A stretch of 64,000 nt of DNA from CAYYYG01 sp964591375. Its GTDB lineage: Bacteria > Patescibacteriota > Microgenomatia > UBA1406 > GWC2-37-13. Location of the stretch: NCBI GenBank assembly GCA_964591375.1, contig CAZQAU010000003.1:1-64000 (forward strand). Direction: 5' to 3'. Below are positions 31,117 through 39,725 of this stretch, in pieces (the first letter of the stretch is position 1; the number at the start of each line of letters is the position of its first letter). The translations under genes and the position numbers were made by a program. The notes beneath the pieces are model-generated. The model worked only from the letters and a program-made list of their open reading frames with translations, did no database searches and was not told the origin of the DNA.

Positions 31117-34100
31117 ATGTCAGGTCCACAAGTATTTCGTGTGAACAACCCTAATGCTCATGAAGGCATGGGCGTGGTAGCACCTGCCCAGGTCGCCTTA
31201 CAAAATATGAGCGTTATTTTTGGCGCCAACAAATATGAAACTGTCAATGCAACGGATGGCATGCCAAAGGGAATAGAAACCATCAAAGATTATTACTCTG
31301 GCAGCAATTATCAACTTCCCACTGACATTATCAAGAGAATTGTGAACAATAACACTTGGCATTTCCAATGTTGTCCCCTTGTACAAATCAATCCAGAAGC
31401 AGGCGGTCTTTCCAAGAGAGTCAAAAAAACTCTTGTCTTCGAAAGTCACTTGCCTGATAGTCGAGCGCCTTTTGGTACAGTGAACAGACTCACTAGTACT
31501 GAAGAGTCGACTGAATGGGAGTTAGAAGGTCGTGGCATTGGTATAAGATTCGAGTACAAGTACTTGATGACCAATGGAGGTGCAGAATACATGAGACAAG
31601 GTATAGACGTGATGTCTGTGTCCATCAGTGATTATCACAAGCTCAGTATTGTGACGACCATGCTTCGAACGCCCATTTCTGAACAAGTCAGAGACAAATT
31701 GGGACAGCCATTTGTAGATGTGGCCGATATGATGACTGGATCTGTGGCAAGAAACTTCTGTTGCTTCAGCAAAAGAGAACGAGCATACTATAGTTTCATT
31801 GATTGGGCAAAGGTCCAATGCAGAAGAGCGGATATGTTCGAGCCTACTATGGGAATTTATCCCATGGGTGCCGCTGCACAAGTTGTATTCGGTTCCCCTG
31901 CAAATTTGGAAGCAAACAGAGCTGGAGAAGCAAGAGCCCAGACCAATCTCGCTCTTGGAAGCGGTGCCATGCCAACCGTCCAAGGAGTTGTGCCTTATGA
32001 AGAAGGAGAGTATCCATTTGCAAATGTGGCTGCCAGAAGAGTTACAAAGCCTATGGAACGTGTTTTCCAAACTGGTTTGCATTACATTTCTTCGCCAAAT
32101 CTCGAGCTTGCATGTGATCCTTGCTACAATGAAAAACTTGCACGAAGAATTCAAAGCTTGTCGTTTGGAGGCAATGTTGAGTACAAAACCAGTACTCTGG
32201 ACCAGATGATTTGTGCAGACCAAAACTTTGACCCCAAGACAGGAGAATTGAACACCAAAATCCTTAGTCGTTTGGAAGGCAATGGATATGAAACGGAATT
32301 CACTGAACTTGGCATGGACAAAAGCTACACAAAGAGAACTGAAGGAGGACAAAAGGTTCCAGCCATTCATCCATACATCACTGTCACTAATGGAGAAGCC
32401 AAAATCATCTATTTCTATGGAGATTCTGATTCTCATTATGTGCCAGACGAGTATATTTTGAAGCTGGGTATCACTGCAAGTCAAATCTGTCAGAACCAAT
32501 GTGGCAGAAGCATTGATTTCGATGCCATCAGCTACATTTTTGCCCTGAGAGAACGAGCTGAGCATCCTATTTTGTTCGAAAATGGAAGACATACTGCTGC
32601 CCATGGAGTGATGTATGCCACTGGTATGGACTACAGAAATGCAAGCTCGACTACAAGTATCTTCTCGAATGGAACTTCTGAAGGAGGAAACTTCCCACCA
32701 GAAATTGAAAATGATGGCACTGTATTTATTTACACTGAACCTGGTGTTCGTTCTCCAGTAGTTGTTACATATGGAGCTGATGGTGCTATTTCATATGAAG
32801 CAAGGGAGCCATTGCCTACAGAGACCGCTTTGAAATGGGCTGTTGGAAGAGAACTCCCTGGATTTTCCAATTTTGCCGATATCAGATATATGGCAGGAAA
32901 TCCAATGTATGATGTTGATGGCAAAATCCAAAAGGGATGGGACAATCTCGTCAAGCTTGCTGATTATGGTTTGAATATCTTTGATGGCGTTAACATGCCC
33001 AATTTGATGTTCAATCCTGATTTGTGTCCATCTCACGTCAAAGTGCCAAACAAAGGAGCTGGAATCAAGCGAAATATTTTGTCTGCAATGCAGAATGCAT
33101 TTGGTTTCATTAATCGTCCTGTTGCTATGGGAGGAGCAGTAAATACGAACGGTTTTGGAGGCATTCTTTCAGGATCAAATGCTACTGGTCCTTCAGCAGA
33201 CATCGGAAATGATTATAGTGGAGTAAATGATCTTGCAGCCTTTTTGAATTTGTCATTGACTGAAGTGCAAAACAATGTGATAAGTTCTGAAAACAGCACT
33301 GAGCTTTTGAACACAAGCATCCAAGATCCAAATAAGACCGTTTTGAGAAGCTTTGAAGAATCTGTATTGCAAGACACTGTTGGCCAGGCCGGTTTGAAAC
33401 GATCAGGAACCGATTCTTTCTTGACTACTTGGGTCAAATCGATGATTGCTCGCAAATTTGGAAGACAACGAATCACTCGTGCATTGAACAGAGCAGTGAA
33501 TTTCTTGACAGCTACTCCTGGTTATATTATTGACACTAAGAATTTGAATGGATTTGAAGTTGGTTCCCAGGATGAAAATGCAGATGTTTCCTTTACTCCA
33601 GGAACTAGAGTCAGTAGAAGAGAAAACTTGCGTCAGGCAGCCAAAAAAGATAGACCGTTTATTCAACCAAATAGCACGGTCAAAATCCTGAGAATTTCCA
33701 TTTCAGGAGCTGTATTTGATTCTTTGAGTGACGATGAACTTGCAAGAACTTTGATTGTGCCAGTTTCCACACTTGATTCTAGAAGAACGCCTGGAACTGT
33801 TGATACTATCAGAAATATTGGACGCGCAGGAAACTTTGAAACAGACAACTCTAACCTTGGAAACACTATTTTCGGTCATCCCGATTTGACTATTAGTGGA
33901 AATAGTAAACGAGAAAGACCAGCCGATTTTGAAAGAAATGCACCAAGCCAGAGAGGAAGAGCGGTTGGAGGAGCTCCCATCTATTCCAGAAGAGCCCGTC
34001 AAAATGCAGGTCCCAACAATGCTGTGCAAACTGTGGTGGATGATGAAGGAAACTGGGTTAGCCCAAGCCAAGACGAACCTGGATTCCCTGCTTCATATGC

Positions 34101-35037
34101 AAACCATGCATTGGAAAACAGATTCTTTGCAGAGAAACTCAATCTTTTGAACAAGAGCAACTTGAATCCCTTCCAGAGATTCTTTGCAAGTGCATACATT
34201 GGATTGCCATTGAACAGCAAAAACTTTATGAGAATCGCAAACAATGGCCATGTTGTCCCAGTCACCTATCTTTTGTTCAAACCATTCATCACTTTCAGAA
34301 TCGGAGCTGGTATTCTTACTCGCCCTGATGTTGGTGTTACTGAAACTGGTTTCAATACTGCCATGATCAATGTGGATACCAATGTTCTTGCCGTGGATGT
34401 CAATGCAACATTCGAATCTGGAGTTGGTATTTTGCAGCCAAGAGGAGTTTTTGTTGTAGACGGAGTGATGTTCATGGGATATGAAGGAGGATCAGGAATT
34501 GAGCCTATTTACACTATTGATAATTCAACAACTCAATCAAAAGCAAGAAGAGTTGGTGCCAAAGCCCCCGATTTCTCTACTGCAATGCCATGGGGTCCCA
34601 AAAAAGATATATTAGTATTAAGTGTGTCAGGAACAGTCAACAGAGGAAACCTGCCTCATGCTCTGGATATTTCTGGACCTCTTGACAGCCAATTGTTCAA
34701 TGCATCTAATTCACACCGATTTGAACTAAAGACTGAGAAATCACAACAAGTTGAAGGAATGATTGCTCTGCACTTAGCAACAAACTTGGCAAAACAAAAG
34801 CCTGCGATTATTGGAGCTCTTGATTCTTACCTGGTCATTGCTTTGAATGCCGAAAGAAGAGTCAACACTTTGACTGTGCCTGGAGCTCAAAGAAACTACA
34901 ATATCAAGACAGGAGATTTTACCATTCAAGACTGTGAAGGAGAAGGCCCCATTGGTCCTGCCGTCCCTGGTACCGCAGCTGCATTCCATGGAGAAGCAGG
35001 ATTAACTGAACGGTCTGGATTCAAAGTCATGATGTAA
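31117..35037 (+). CDS. probable major capsid protein (HK97-like)
   Basis: 1306 aa, in the size class of herpes-type major capsid proteins (HSV VP5 is 1374 aa). There is no signal peptide or membrane segment. The composition is even, with many Gly, Asn and aromatic residues and several long beta-rich regions. Codon choice is visibly richer in G/C than neighbouring genes, as expected of a highly expressed structural gene. The N-terminal ~230 residues (KDYYSGSNYQLP, GIGIRFEYKYLM, SISDYHKLSIVTTMLRT) could form the HK97 E-loop and spine region. The call rests on size, composition and TerL linkage, not on a recognised motif. A different large virion protein is the main alternative. Confidence 0.6.
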   Translation: MSGPQVFRVNNPNAHEGMGVVAPAQVALQNMSVIFGANKYETVNATDGMPKGIETIKDYYSGSNYQLPTDIIKRIVNNNTWHFQCCPLVQINPEAGGLSKRVKKTLVFESHLPDSRAPFGTVNRLTSTEESTEWELEGRGIGIRFEYKYLMTNGGAEYMRQGIDVMSVSISDYHKLSIVTTMLRTPISEQVRDKLGQPFVDVADMMTGSVARNFCCFSKRERAYYSFIDWAKVQCRRADMFEPTMGIYPMGAAAQVVFGSPANLEANRAGEARAQTNLALGSGAMPTVQGVVPYEEGEYPFANVAARRVTKPMERVFQTGLHYISSPNLELACDPCYNEKLARRIQSLSFGGNVEYKTSTLDQMICADQNFDPKTGELNTKILSRLEGNGYETEFTELGMDKSYTKRTEGGQKVPAIHPYITVTNGEAKIIYFYGDSDSHYVPDEYILKLGITASQICQNQCGRSIDFDAISYIFALRERAEHPILFENGRHTAAHGVMYATGMDYRNASSTTSIFSNGTSEGGNFPPEIENDGTVFIYTEPGVRSPVVVTYGADGAISYEAREPLPTETALKWAVGRELPGFSNFADIRYMAGNPMYDVDGKIQKGWDNLVKLADYGLNIFDGVNMPNLMFNPDLCPSHVKVPNKGAGIKRNILSAMQNAFGFINRPVAMGGAVNTNGFGGILSGSNATGPSADIGNDYSGVNDLAAFLNLSLTEVQNNVISSENSTELLNTSIQDPNKTVLRSFEESVLQDTVGQAGLKRSGTDSFLTTWVKSMIARKFGRQRITRALNRAVNFLTATPGYIIDTKNLNGFEVGSQDENADVSFTPGTRVSRRENLRQAAKKDRPFIQPNSTVKILRISISGAVFDSLSDDELARTLIVPVSTLDSRRTPGTVDTIRNIGRAGNFETDNSNLGNTIFGHPDLTISGNSKRERPADFERNAPSQRGRAVGGAPIYSRRARQNAGPNNAVQTVVDDEGNWVSPSQDEPGFPASYANHALENRFFAEKLNLLNKSNLNPFQRFFASAYIGLPLNSKNFMRIANNGHVVPVTYLLFKPFITFRIGAGILTRPDVGVTETGFNTAMINVDTNVLAVDVNATFESGVGILQPRGVFVVDGVMFMGYEGGSGIEPIYTIDNSTTQSKARRVGAKAPDFSTAMPWGPKKDILVLSVSGTVNRGNLPHALDISGPLDSQLFNASNSHRFELKTEKSQQVEGMIALHLATNLAKQKPAIIGALDSYLVIALNAERRVNTLTVPGAQRNYNIKTGDFTIQDCEGEGPIGPAVPGTAAAFHGEAGLTERSGFKVMM

Positions 35038-35204
35038 AATTATAGTATTTGTTTCAAAAAATATGGTTTTGGTTGTATCTATATCTTTAGGTTTTTGTGC
35101 TTCAAAAATGATAGGTTTTTTGCTTTTTAAAAAAATAAATTTAATTATTGAATATTATCTACAAAAGAATATTTTGTTTTGCACACATTACCTTGGCGAC
35201 GAAA

Positions 35205-36611
35205 ATGCTCAAGTTTAAATTTTTGGATTATGCCTGTTATTTTGGAATGTTGTTTATATTTATTGCTTGGTTTGCACAAAAGAAAACGAAATTTGAACAA
35301 GATCAAGCAGTTTTTACAGACATGATGAGCAAATTGGTAGAAGAAGGAGAAATATTTAAAAAAGGAGTTCGAAATATTAACATGTCAAACCCGAGCGAGT
35401 TTGTGAAAATTAGACAATATGAATTTGCAAGGAAGGAACGACTATGGGAATTGTATGGCAAAGTACATGATATTAATTTAAAGCAAATTGCGACCACTGT
35501 CAAGAAAGCATTGCTTCCGTTTGAGTTTGGGATTAAGAGAGAAGATGTGTTTAGGGCATGTTCTTTGGAAGAAATCGATGCTGTTTGCTTTTTTATTATC
35601 AATGGAACAATAATGTCAAGACCCTTACCCAATGAATCCACAAAACAAGCGGCGATTGGAATTGCGAAATTGTTGTATCAAACACAAGAAGCGTTTAATG
35701 ATACATTTCCAAACATGATATTTCCATATAACACTATGAATACTCCTAGAATAGTGCCTGGAACAATCCCAAACAATACGATGAATGCTACTGTTGGATC
35801 TTCCAAATTTTTGGCTATGGCAAAACAGCTTTGTCCAGAAATGGTAGAACGATACAAGACACAGGGTTCGCATATGAGTAATCCATACAGAACATTTATA
35901 ATTCACGAACGAACACCTATATTTAGCTCATCTGGAATGTATGGTTGTGGTATTGACATTCCTTTTCCGCATCATTCCTATCACAAATGGAATAGGACAT
36001 ATCCTGCACTTATCAAAAAACACGACAGTCATGAATGGGATACCAAAAAGGACAAATTGTTTTGGAGAGGAAACATAACAGGAGGTTATATAGTGAAAAA
36101 CACATATGCCCATATGCCACGCATCAGATTAGTTACAAAAAACAATACCGATTATAGTTTGGAGTTTACTCATATGTTTGATCACAATGGAACACTGCAT
36201 TTTCAAAACAATGAAATTATGCTATACGATTCATACAAATACAAATACCTGTTTGACATCGATAGTGATGGAAGAAGTGAAGAATTTGCACAGCTATTGG
36301 CCTCTGGCTCAGTGATACTCAAACATGATCCTTTATATTATGAGTTTTTTTATGATTGGATGATACCCAATTTGCATTTCTTACCTATTGCAGGAGATTT
36401 TTCGAATTTGGATAATGTGATTAAAAAATTGCGTGAAAATCCTGAAATGGCAAAGCAAATTGCTGATGAAGCATTTGATTTTTATAAGAAATCATTAAAA
36501 CCAGATGCCATATATGCATATATTTACAACTTATTAACATCGTACTGGTGGCTTCATTTGTTTGAATATGTGCCACAACATTGTGAAAAATGTATTGTAT
36601 ATCAAAAATAA
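35205..36611 (+). CDS. GT90-family (CAP10-like) glycosyltransferase
   Basis: 468 aa from the ATG at 35205, after a short basic cytosolic start. A signal-anchor (YACYFGMLFIFIAWF, residues ~9-25) predicts a type II Golgi/ER enzyme. The C-terminal half carries GT90/CAP10 features: KLFWRGNITGG, then YKYKYLFDIDSDGRSEEFA, LASGSVILKHD and FYDWMIPNLHFLPI. Members of the family (Rumi/POGLUT, fungal CAP59/CAP10) transfer glucose or xylose to protein or glycan. Probable targets are cysteine-rich secreted domains, such as those of the giant protein in this window; that is inference. Confidence 0.85.
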   Translation: MLKFKFLDYACYFGMLFIFIAWFAQKKTKFEQDQAVFTDMMSKLVEEGEIFKKGVRNINMSNPSEFVKIRQYEFARKERLWELYGKVHDINLKQIATTVKKALLPFEFGIKREDVFRACSLEEIDAVCFFIINGTIMSRPLPNESTKQAAIGIAKLLYQTQEAFNDTFPNMIFPYNTMNTPRIVPGTIPNNTMNATVGSSKFLAMAKQLCPEMVERYKTQGSHMSNPYRTFIIHERTPIFSSSGMYGCGIDIPFPHHSYHKWNRTYPALIKKHDSHEWDTKKDKLFWRGNITGGYIVKNTYAHMPRIRLVTKNNTDYSLEFTHMFDHNGTLHFQNNEIMLYDSYKYKYLFDIDSDGRSEEFAQLLASGSVILKHDPLYYEFFYDWMIPNLHFLPIAGDFSNLDNVIKKLRENPEMAKQIADEAFDFYKKSLKPDAIYAYIYNLLTSYWWLHLFEYVPQHCEKCIVYQK

Positions 36612-36624
36612 AATCCCTAACTTT

Positions 36625-37164
36625 TTAATCTAATTTATATAAATCCTTGTGGACAATTTGTTTTGTGGGTAAATTAGTACTTCCTCCATAAGTATCTTCG
36701 TATTTTTGTTTTTTGTAGCTTATTCTTCCAAATGTAAAAAATATTGCAAGTGATAACATAAGTATCAACACAACAATTCCAAAGGCCAATGTCATTAGAA
36801 ACCACGCTACATCAGAAGTAATGCCTGCTAAAAAAACTGCTGTATTTCCAAAGTATTCCATGCAATCCGTATTCCCACACAATCGAAATGTTTGTGCAAC
36901 ATTGCTTGCTGCTTTTTGATAAGTATTTGACATTGACAATATATCTATATTCCATTGCTTGCATTGGTTTACTACTCCAATATCGTTTTTGTATTCGTCG
37001 TAAATAGAGCAATGTAATTTGAACAGGCTTTGTTTGAAATCCAATTCTTTTTTAAGCGTATTGTATTCGACCCACACATGATAAAACATAAGTGAATATG
37101 AACAAAGACTTCCAACAGAAATCAATAGAAGGACAGTCTTTATGATAAATTCAAACCATCGCAT
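36625..37164 (-). CDS. two-pass membrane protein
   Basis: 179 aa from the ATG complementary to 37162-37164 (MRWFEFIIKTV). TM1 spans residues ~6-30, TM2 ~127-152 (WFLMTLAFGIVVLILMLSL), with a ~95-residue ectodomain between holding at least four cysteines (LHCSIYDE, VVNQCKQW, LCGNTDCMEY). A short basic/polar tail ends it. A virion-envelope protein is plausible. It is convergent with the GT90 gene (13-nt gap). No family was recognised. Confidence 0.75.
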   Translation of the reverse strand: MRWFEFIIKTVLLLISVGSLCSYSLMFYHVWVEYNTLKKELDFKQSLFKLHCSIYDEYKNDIGVVNQCKQWNIDILSMSNTYQKAASNVAQTFRLCGNTDCMEYFGNTAVFLAGITSDVAWFLMTLAFGIVVLILMLSLAIFFTFGRISYKKQKYEDTYGGSTNLPTKQIVHKDLYKLD

Positions 37165-37277
37165 TGTTTTTTTAAAAATCACTACTTTTTGTTACCATAT
37201 GTTATATTAATAAATAACAAAAACTGTTTCTAAAATTATAAGTCTATTCTTTCACAAAAATCTAAATAGTCACTCAA

Positions 37278-37556
37278 ATGCAGCAGCCATTAGAACAGAT
37301 ACGCATAGACACTGATAATGGGCCAGTTTTGATAAATATTACACCAATGTCGTTGGAAAGGGTTACTGAACCTAAACCGGACCAAAAAACAGAAGAAAAG
37401 AAACCAATCACTGCAAGAGAACCAAAGCCTGAAAAAAATAAATTTTTCTGTTTGGTTTGTTACAAGAAAAATACTATCGGATATTGTTGTGATGAATCAA
37501 GCATATCTTCAGGAATATATCATGATAATGTTAGGATATCATTAGGTTCATTTTGA
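37278..37556 (+). CDS. small Cys-containing protein
   Basis: 92 aa from the ATG at 37278. The first ~55 residues are polar and Pro/Lys/Glu-rich. The C-terminal part has FFCLVCYKKNTIGYCCDESS, a CxxC...CC cluster that may bind zinc. It diverges from the membrane-protein gene on the other strand. The function is unknown. Its short length lowers confidence, but it starts with a good ATG and fills an otherwise empty gap. Confidence 0.55.
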   Translation: MQQPLEQIRIDTDNGPVLINITPMSLERVTEPKPDQKTEEKKPITAREPKPEKNKFFCLVCYKKNTIGYCCDESSISSGIYHDNVRISLGSF

Positions 37557-37692
37557 ACCATACCATTTTTTTTTGTAATGATCCTTGGTATTTTTTCAAA
37601 AAAATTGAAGCCCAATTTAAAAATATTTTATATGTACCTATAAGTTTATCAATTTGTTTATTGTATTGTAAATTCATATTATATATGTTATC

Positions 37693-37700
37693 TATAAAAG
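37693..37700 (+). promoter_or_regulatory. TATA box before Z-alpha-like gene
   Basis: TATAAAAG lies 36 nt upstream of the ATG at 37729. It is the closest match to a consensus TATA box seen in the window. Confidence 0.5.
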
Positions 37701-37728
37701 TGCATCATTGAGTAAGCAAATTCGAAAT

Positions 37729-38691
37729 ATGGAACCCCAAAGCAAAAAGAAAGTAAACAAATACAACGAAACAATTGTACAACAATATCTTCTTAAACAT
37801 ACATCAAAGCCGTTTACAACAGATAAAATAACCGAGGATTTACAAGATACCGGAATCATACGCACACAAATTAATTCGATTCTTTACAATATCAAAAGCA
37901 AAAAAAATTATTTTTCAACGCATACTCTAGAATTGTGCGAAACAAAAGATAAAAAAATTACATGGCAAATGAAACTGAAGGCATCCACTCCATGTGAGAT
38001 TGTATCAAGTGTAACCTATCAAACATTGTGTGAATCAAATGATGTTCCAATGTCTTTGGAAGAAATCAATGGAACTGTGAAACTTAAACTGTACTTTATG
38101 GAATTCGATGACCATATAAAAAAAGAATTGGATATTTTTTTGGATAAATTTGATGTTTCAAATCAGGACATATGGAATGAAATATACAAAAATGTGTGCA
38201 AACTATTGTCGTGGTCAGAACGATTATGTACAACAGACGACAATAGTTATGTTATAAAGTATGACCCAAATAACATTATTGTTTTTGTTGACAAGACAAA
38301 TATCATTTCAAACACTGCGTTTGAAAAACAAATTGACAAACTTATAAAGTTTGGTTGGATTGTGTACAAGTTTACGTATGAAATTGACTTGCTCGAGTTT
38401 CAATCAGATTTCAAAAACTTTACAAATATATTGGACTCTACTTTGCACAGAAATGTTGGGTATACTATTCGCCTCAACAAAAAAGAAACGAATGAAATAC
38501 CATTATCTATACTGATTGGGCAGTTATTAAGCAAATTCCCAATGTATTCCATTTATTTTTACACATGCAATCAAGAAATTACCGATATAATTACCAATAT
38601 CCGTAACCAAGCCAATCTTGTCAGCAAGCTTTTTGTGGGATTGGATCTAAAATTGCCTCGTTTTATCGAAGAAAATAAATCAAATGAATAA
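37729..38691 (+). CDS. Z-alpha-like winged-helix protein
   Basis: 320 aa from the ATG at 37729. Residues ~12-82 resemble a Z-alpha Z-DNA/Z-RNA-binding winged helix. The helix-3 motif INSILYNIKSKK aligns with ADAR1 INRVLYSLAKKG, placing the Z-contacting Asn49 and Tyr53, with Trp79 in ITWQM as the wing Trp. Viral Z-alpha proteins (poxvirus E3, cyprinid herpesvirus ORF112) block ZBP1/PKR-type sensing. The C-terminal ~170 residues start a beta strand NIIVFVDKTNII, with the acidic-strand look of a NYN/PIN-type nuclease fold, but the other acidic residues are not clear. The Z-alpha call is a by-eye alignment; the wing is longer than in ADAR1. Confidence 0.6.
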   Translation: MEPQSKKKVNKYNETIVQQYLLKHTSKPFTTDKITEDLQDTGIIRTQINSILYNIKSKKNYFSTHTLELCETKDKKITWQMKLKASTPCEIVSSVTYQTLCESNDVPMSLEEINGTVKLKLYFMEFDDHIKKELDIFLDKFDVSNQDIWNEIYKNVCKLLSWSERLCTTDDNSYVIKYDPNNIIVFVDKTNIISNTAFEKQIDKLIKFGWIVYKFTYEIDLLEFQSDFKNFTNILDSTLHRNVGYTIRLNKKETNEIPLSILIGQLLSKFPMYSIYFYTCNQEITDIITNIRNQANLVSKLFVGLDLKLPRFIEENKSNE

Positions 38692-38751
38692 ATATTTTTA
38701 AAAAAACTTTTAATAATGTAATTTCTTTGTAATATTCCCTTTGCCTTTTAA

Positions 38752-38759
38752 TATATAAG
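38752..38759 (+). promoter_or_regulatory. TATA-like box
   Basis: TATATAAG lies 31 nt upstream of the ATG at 38783. The spacing is like that of the other TATA-like elements in the window. Confidence 0.4.
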
Positions 38760-38782
38760 TGTTTATTTATTGTTTTACAATC

Positions 38783-39337
38783 ATGCAAAATACCTGTTAC
38801 AATCCAAACAAATGGCGTGTGGAATTAGTCATTCATTCTGGGAATCCTGCAACTGCTGCCGTTTACAAAATCACTCCTGCTAGTTGTGTGAATGATTCTG
38901 AATATATCATGGAATCATCTGATTGTGCAGCGTTCAATGGAACAATACCCTGCTTTATGAACAAAAGCAAAGGAGGGCTTGCTCAATTAAAAAAAGAATC
39001 CATAAATGAAGTGGAAGAACATGCAAAGTCTATTACAAAAGTTATTGAGGTGGATTTCCCGCAGCAAAGTATATTGCTATCTCAGAAATACTATGTATCT
39101 GCACAAATTTTTTGCAACAACAAGCCGATAATGGACCAACCTTTTGAATTCAACCATGGCTACAAAATGTTTGTTTACAACGAAGAACAAAAAACATATT
39201 TAATCACGCAAAACAACACTGACCGATACTTTACCATTGCTGCTTCCCAGGACCCTACTACTCTCAAATACACTATTTATTCTATTTCATTGGCTGCGAA
39301 TTTATCTACTGTAACCATAAAAGGATTTTATTCGTAA
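38783..39337 (+). CDS. unknown 184-aa protein
   Basis: 184 aa from the ATG at 38783. It is beta-rich with evenly spaced Cys (NTCYNP, ASCVND, DCAAFNGTIPCF, IFCNNKP) and several NxT/NxS sequons, but no signal peptide or membrane span. It is probably a soluble beta-sandwich-like protein. It is convergent with a small membrane-protein gene (13-nt gap). No family was recognised. Confidence 0.68.
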   Translation: MQNTCYNPNKWRVELVIHSGNPATAAVYKITPASCVNDSEYIMESSDCAAFNGTIPCFMNKSKGGLAQLKKESINEVEEHAKSITKVIEVDFPQQSILLSQKYYVSAQIFCNNKPIMDQPFEFNHGYKMFVYNEEQKTYLITQNNTDRYFTIAASQDPTTLKYTIYSISLAANLSTVTIKGFYS

Positions 39338-39350
39338 AAAATGTACAGTT

Positions 39351-39644
39351 TTACAATAATACTATACTAATAATCAATAAGCCCATGACTATCCCAAATG
39401 CATTGTATATGATGCTTTCTCCATTGCTAACTCCGCTTGTTCTTGTTCTCGACACAAAATCAGATGTAGGTACCACTTTTTCCAGACTGGCAAAATTTGA
39501 CCATTTGAATGGAACATTTTCCATTTTGTTAAATCGCAACTTCCCACTTTTTGAAACATATGATGATGTATTGTCATCATCATCGTTTGCATTGGCAATG
39601 TTTAACACAGCTAAAAAAATAAAAACCAAAAAAACTGCTTTCAT
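39351..39644 (-). CDS. small type I membrane protein
   Basis: 97 aa with a cleavable signal peptide (MKAVFLVFIFLAVLNIANA), an acidic start to the ectodomain (NDDDDNTSS, one sequon), and a C-terminal membrane segment (AFGIVMGLLIISIVLL) with almost no cytosolic tail. Ecto-part ~60 residues without cysteines. It is probably an envelope or ER membrane protein. It lies 81 nt downstream of, and co-directional with, the gamma-carboxylase gene. Confidence 0.72.
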   Translation of the reverse strand: MKAVFLVFIFLAVLNIANANDDDDNTSSYVSKSGKLRFNKMENVPFKWSNFASLEKVVPTSDFVSRTRTSGVSNGESIIYNAFGIVMGLLIISIVLL

Positions 39645-39725
39645 GATGAGTGCAAATTTTGTACTTTATTATTTTTTCTTTATTCAAACAACATATATGA
39701 TTTTTAATTTTTGTATCATTCTGTT

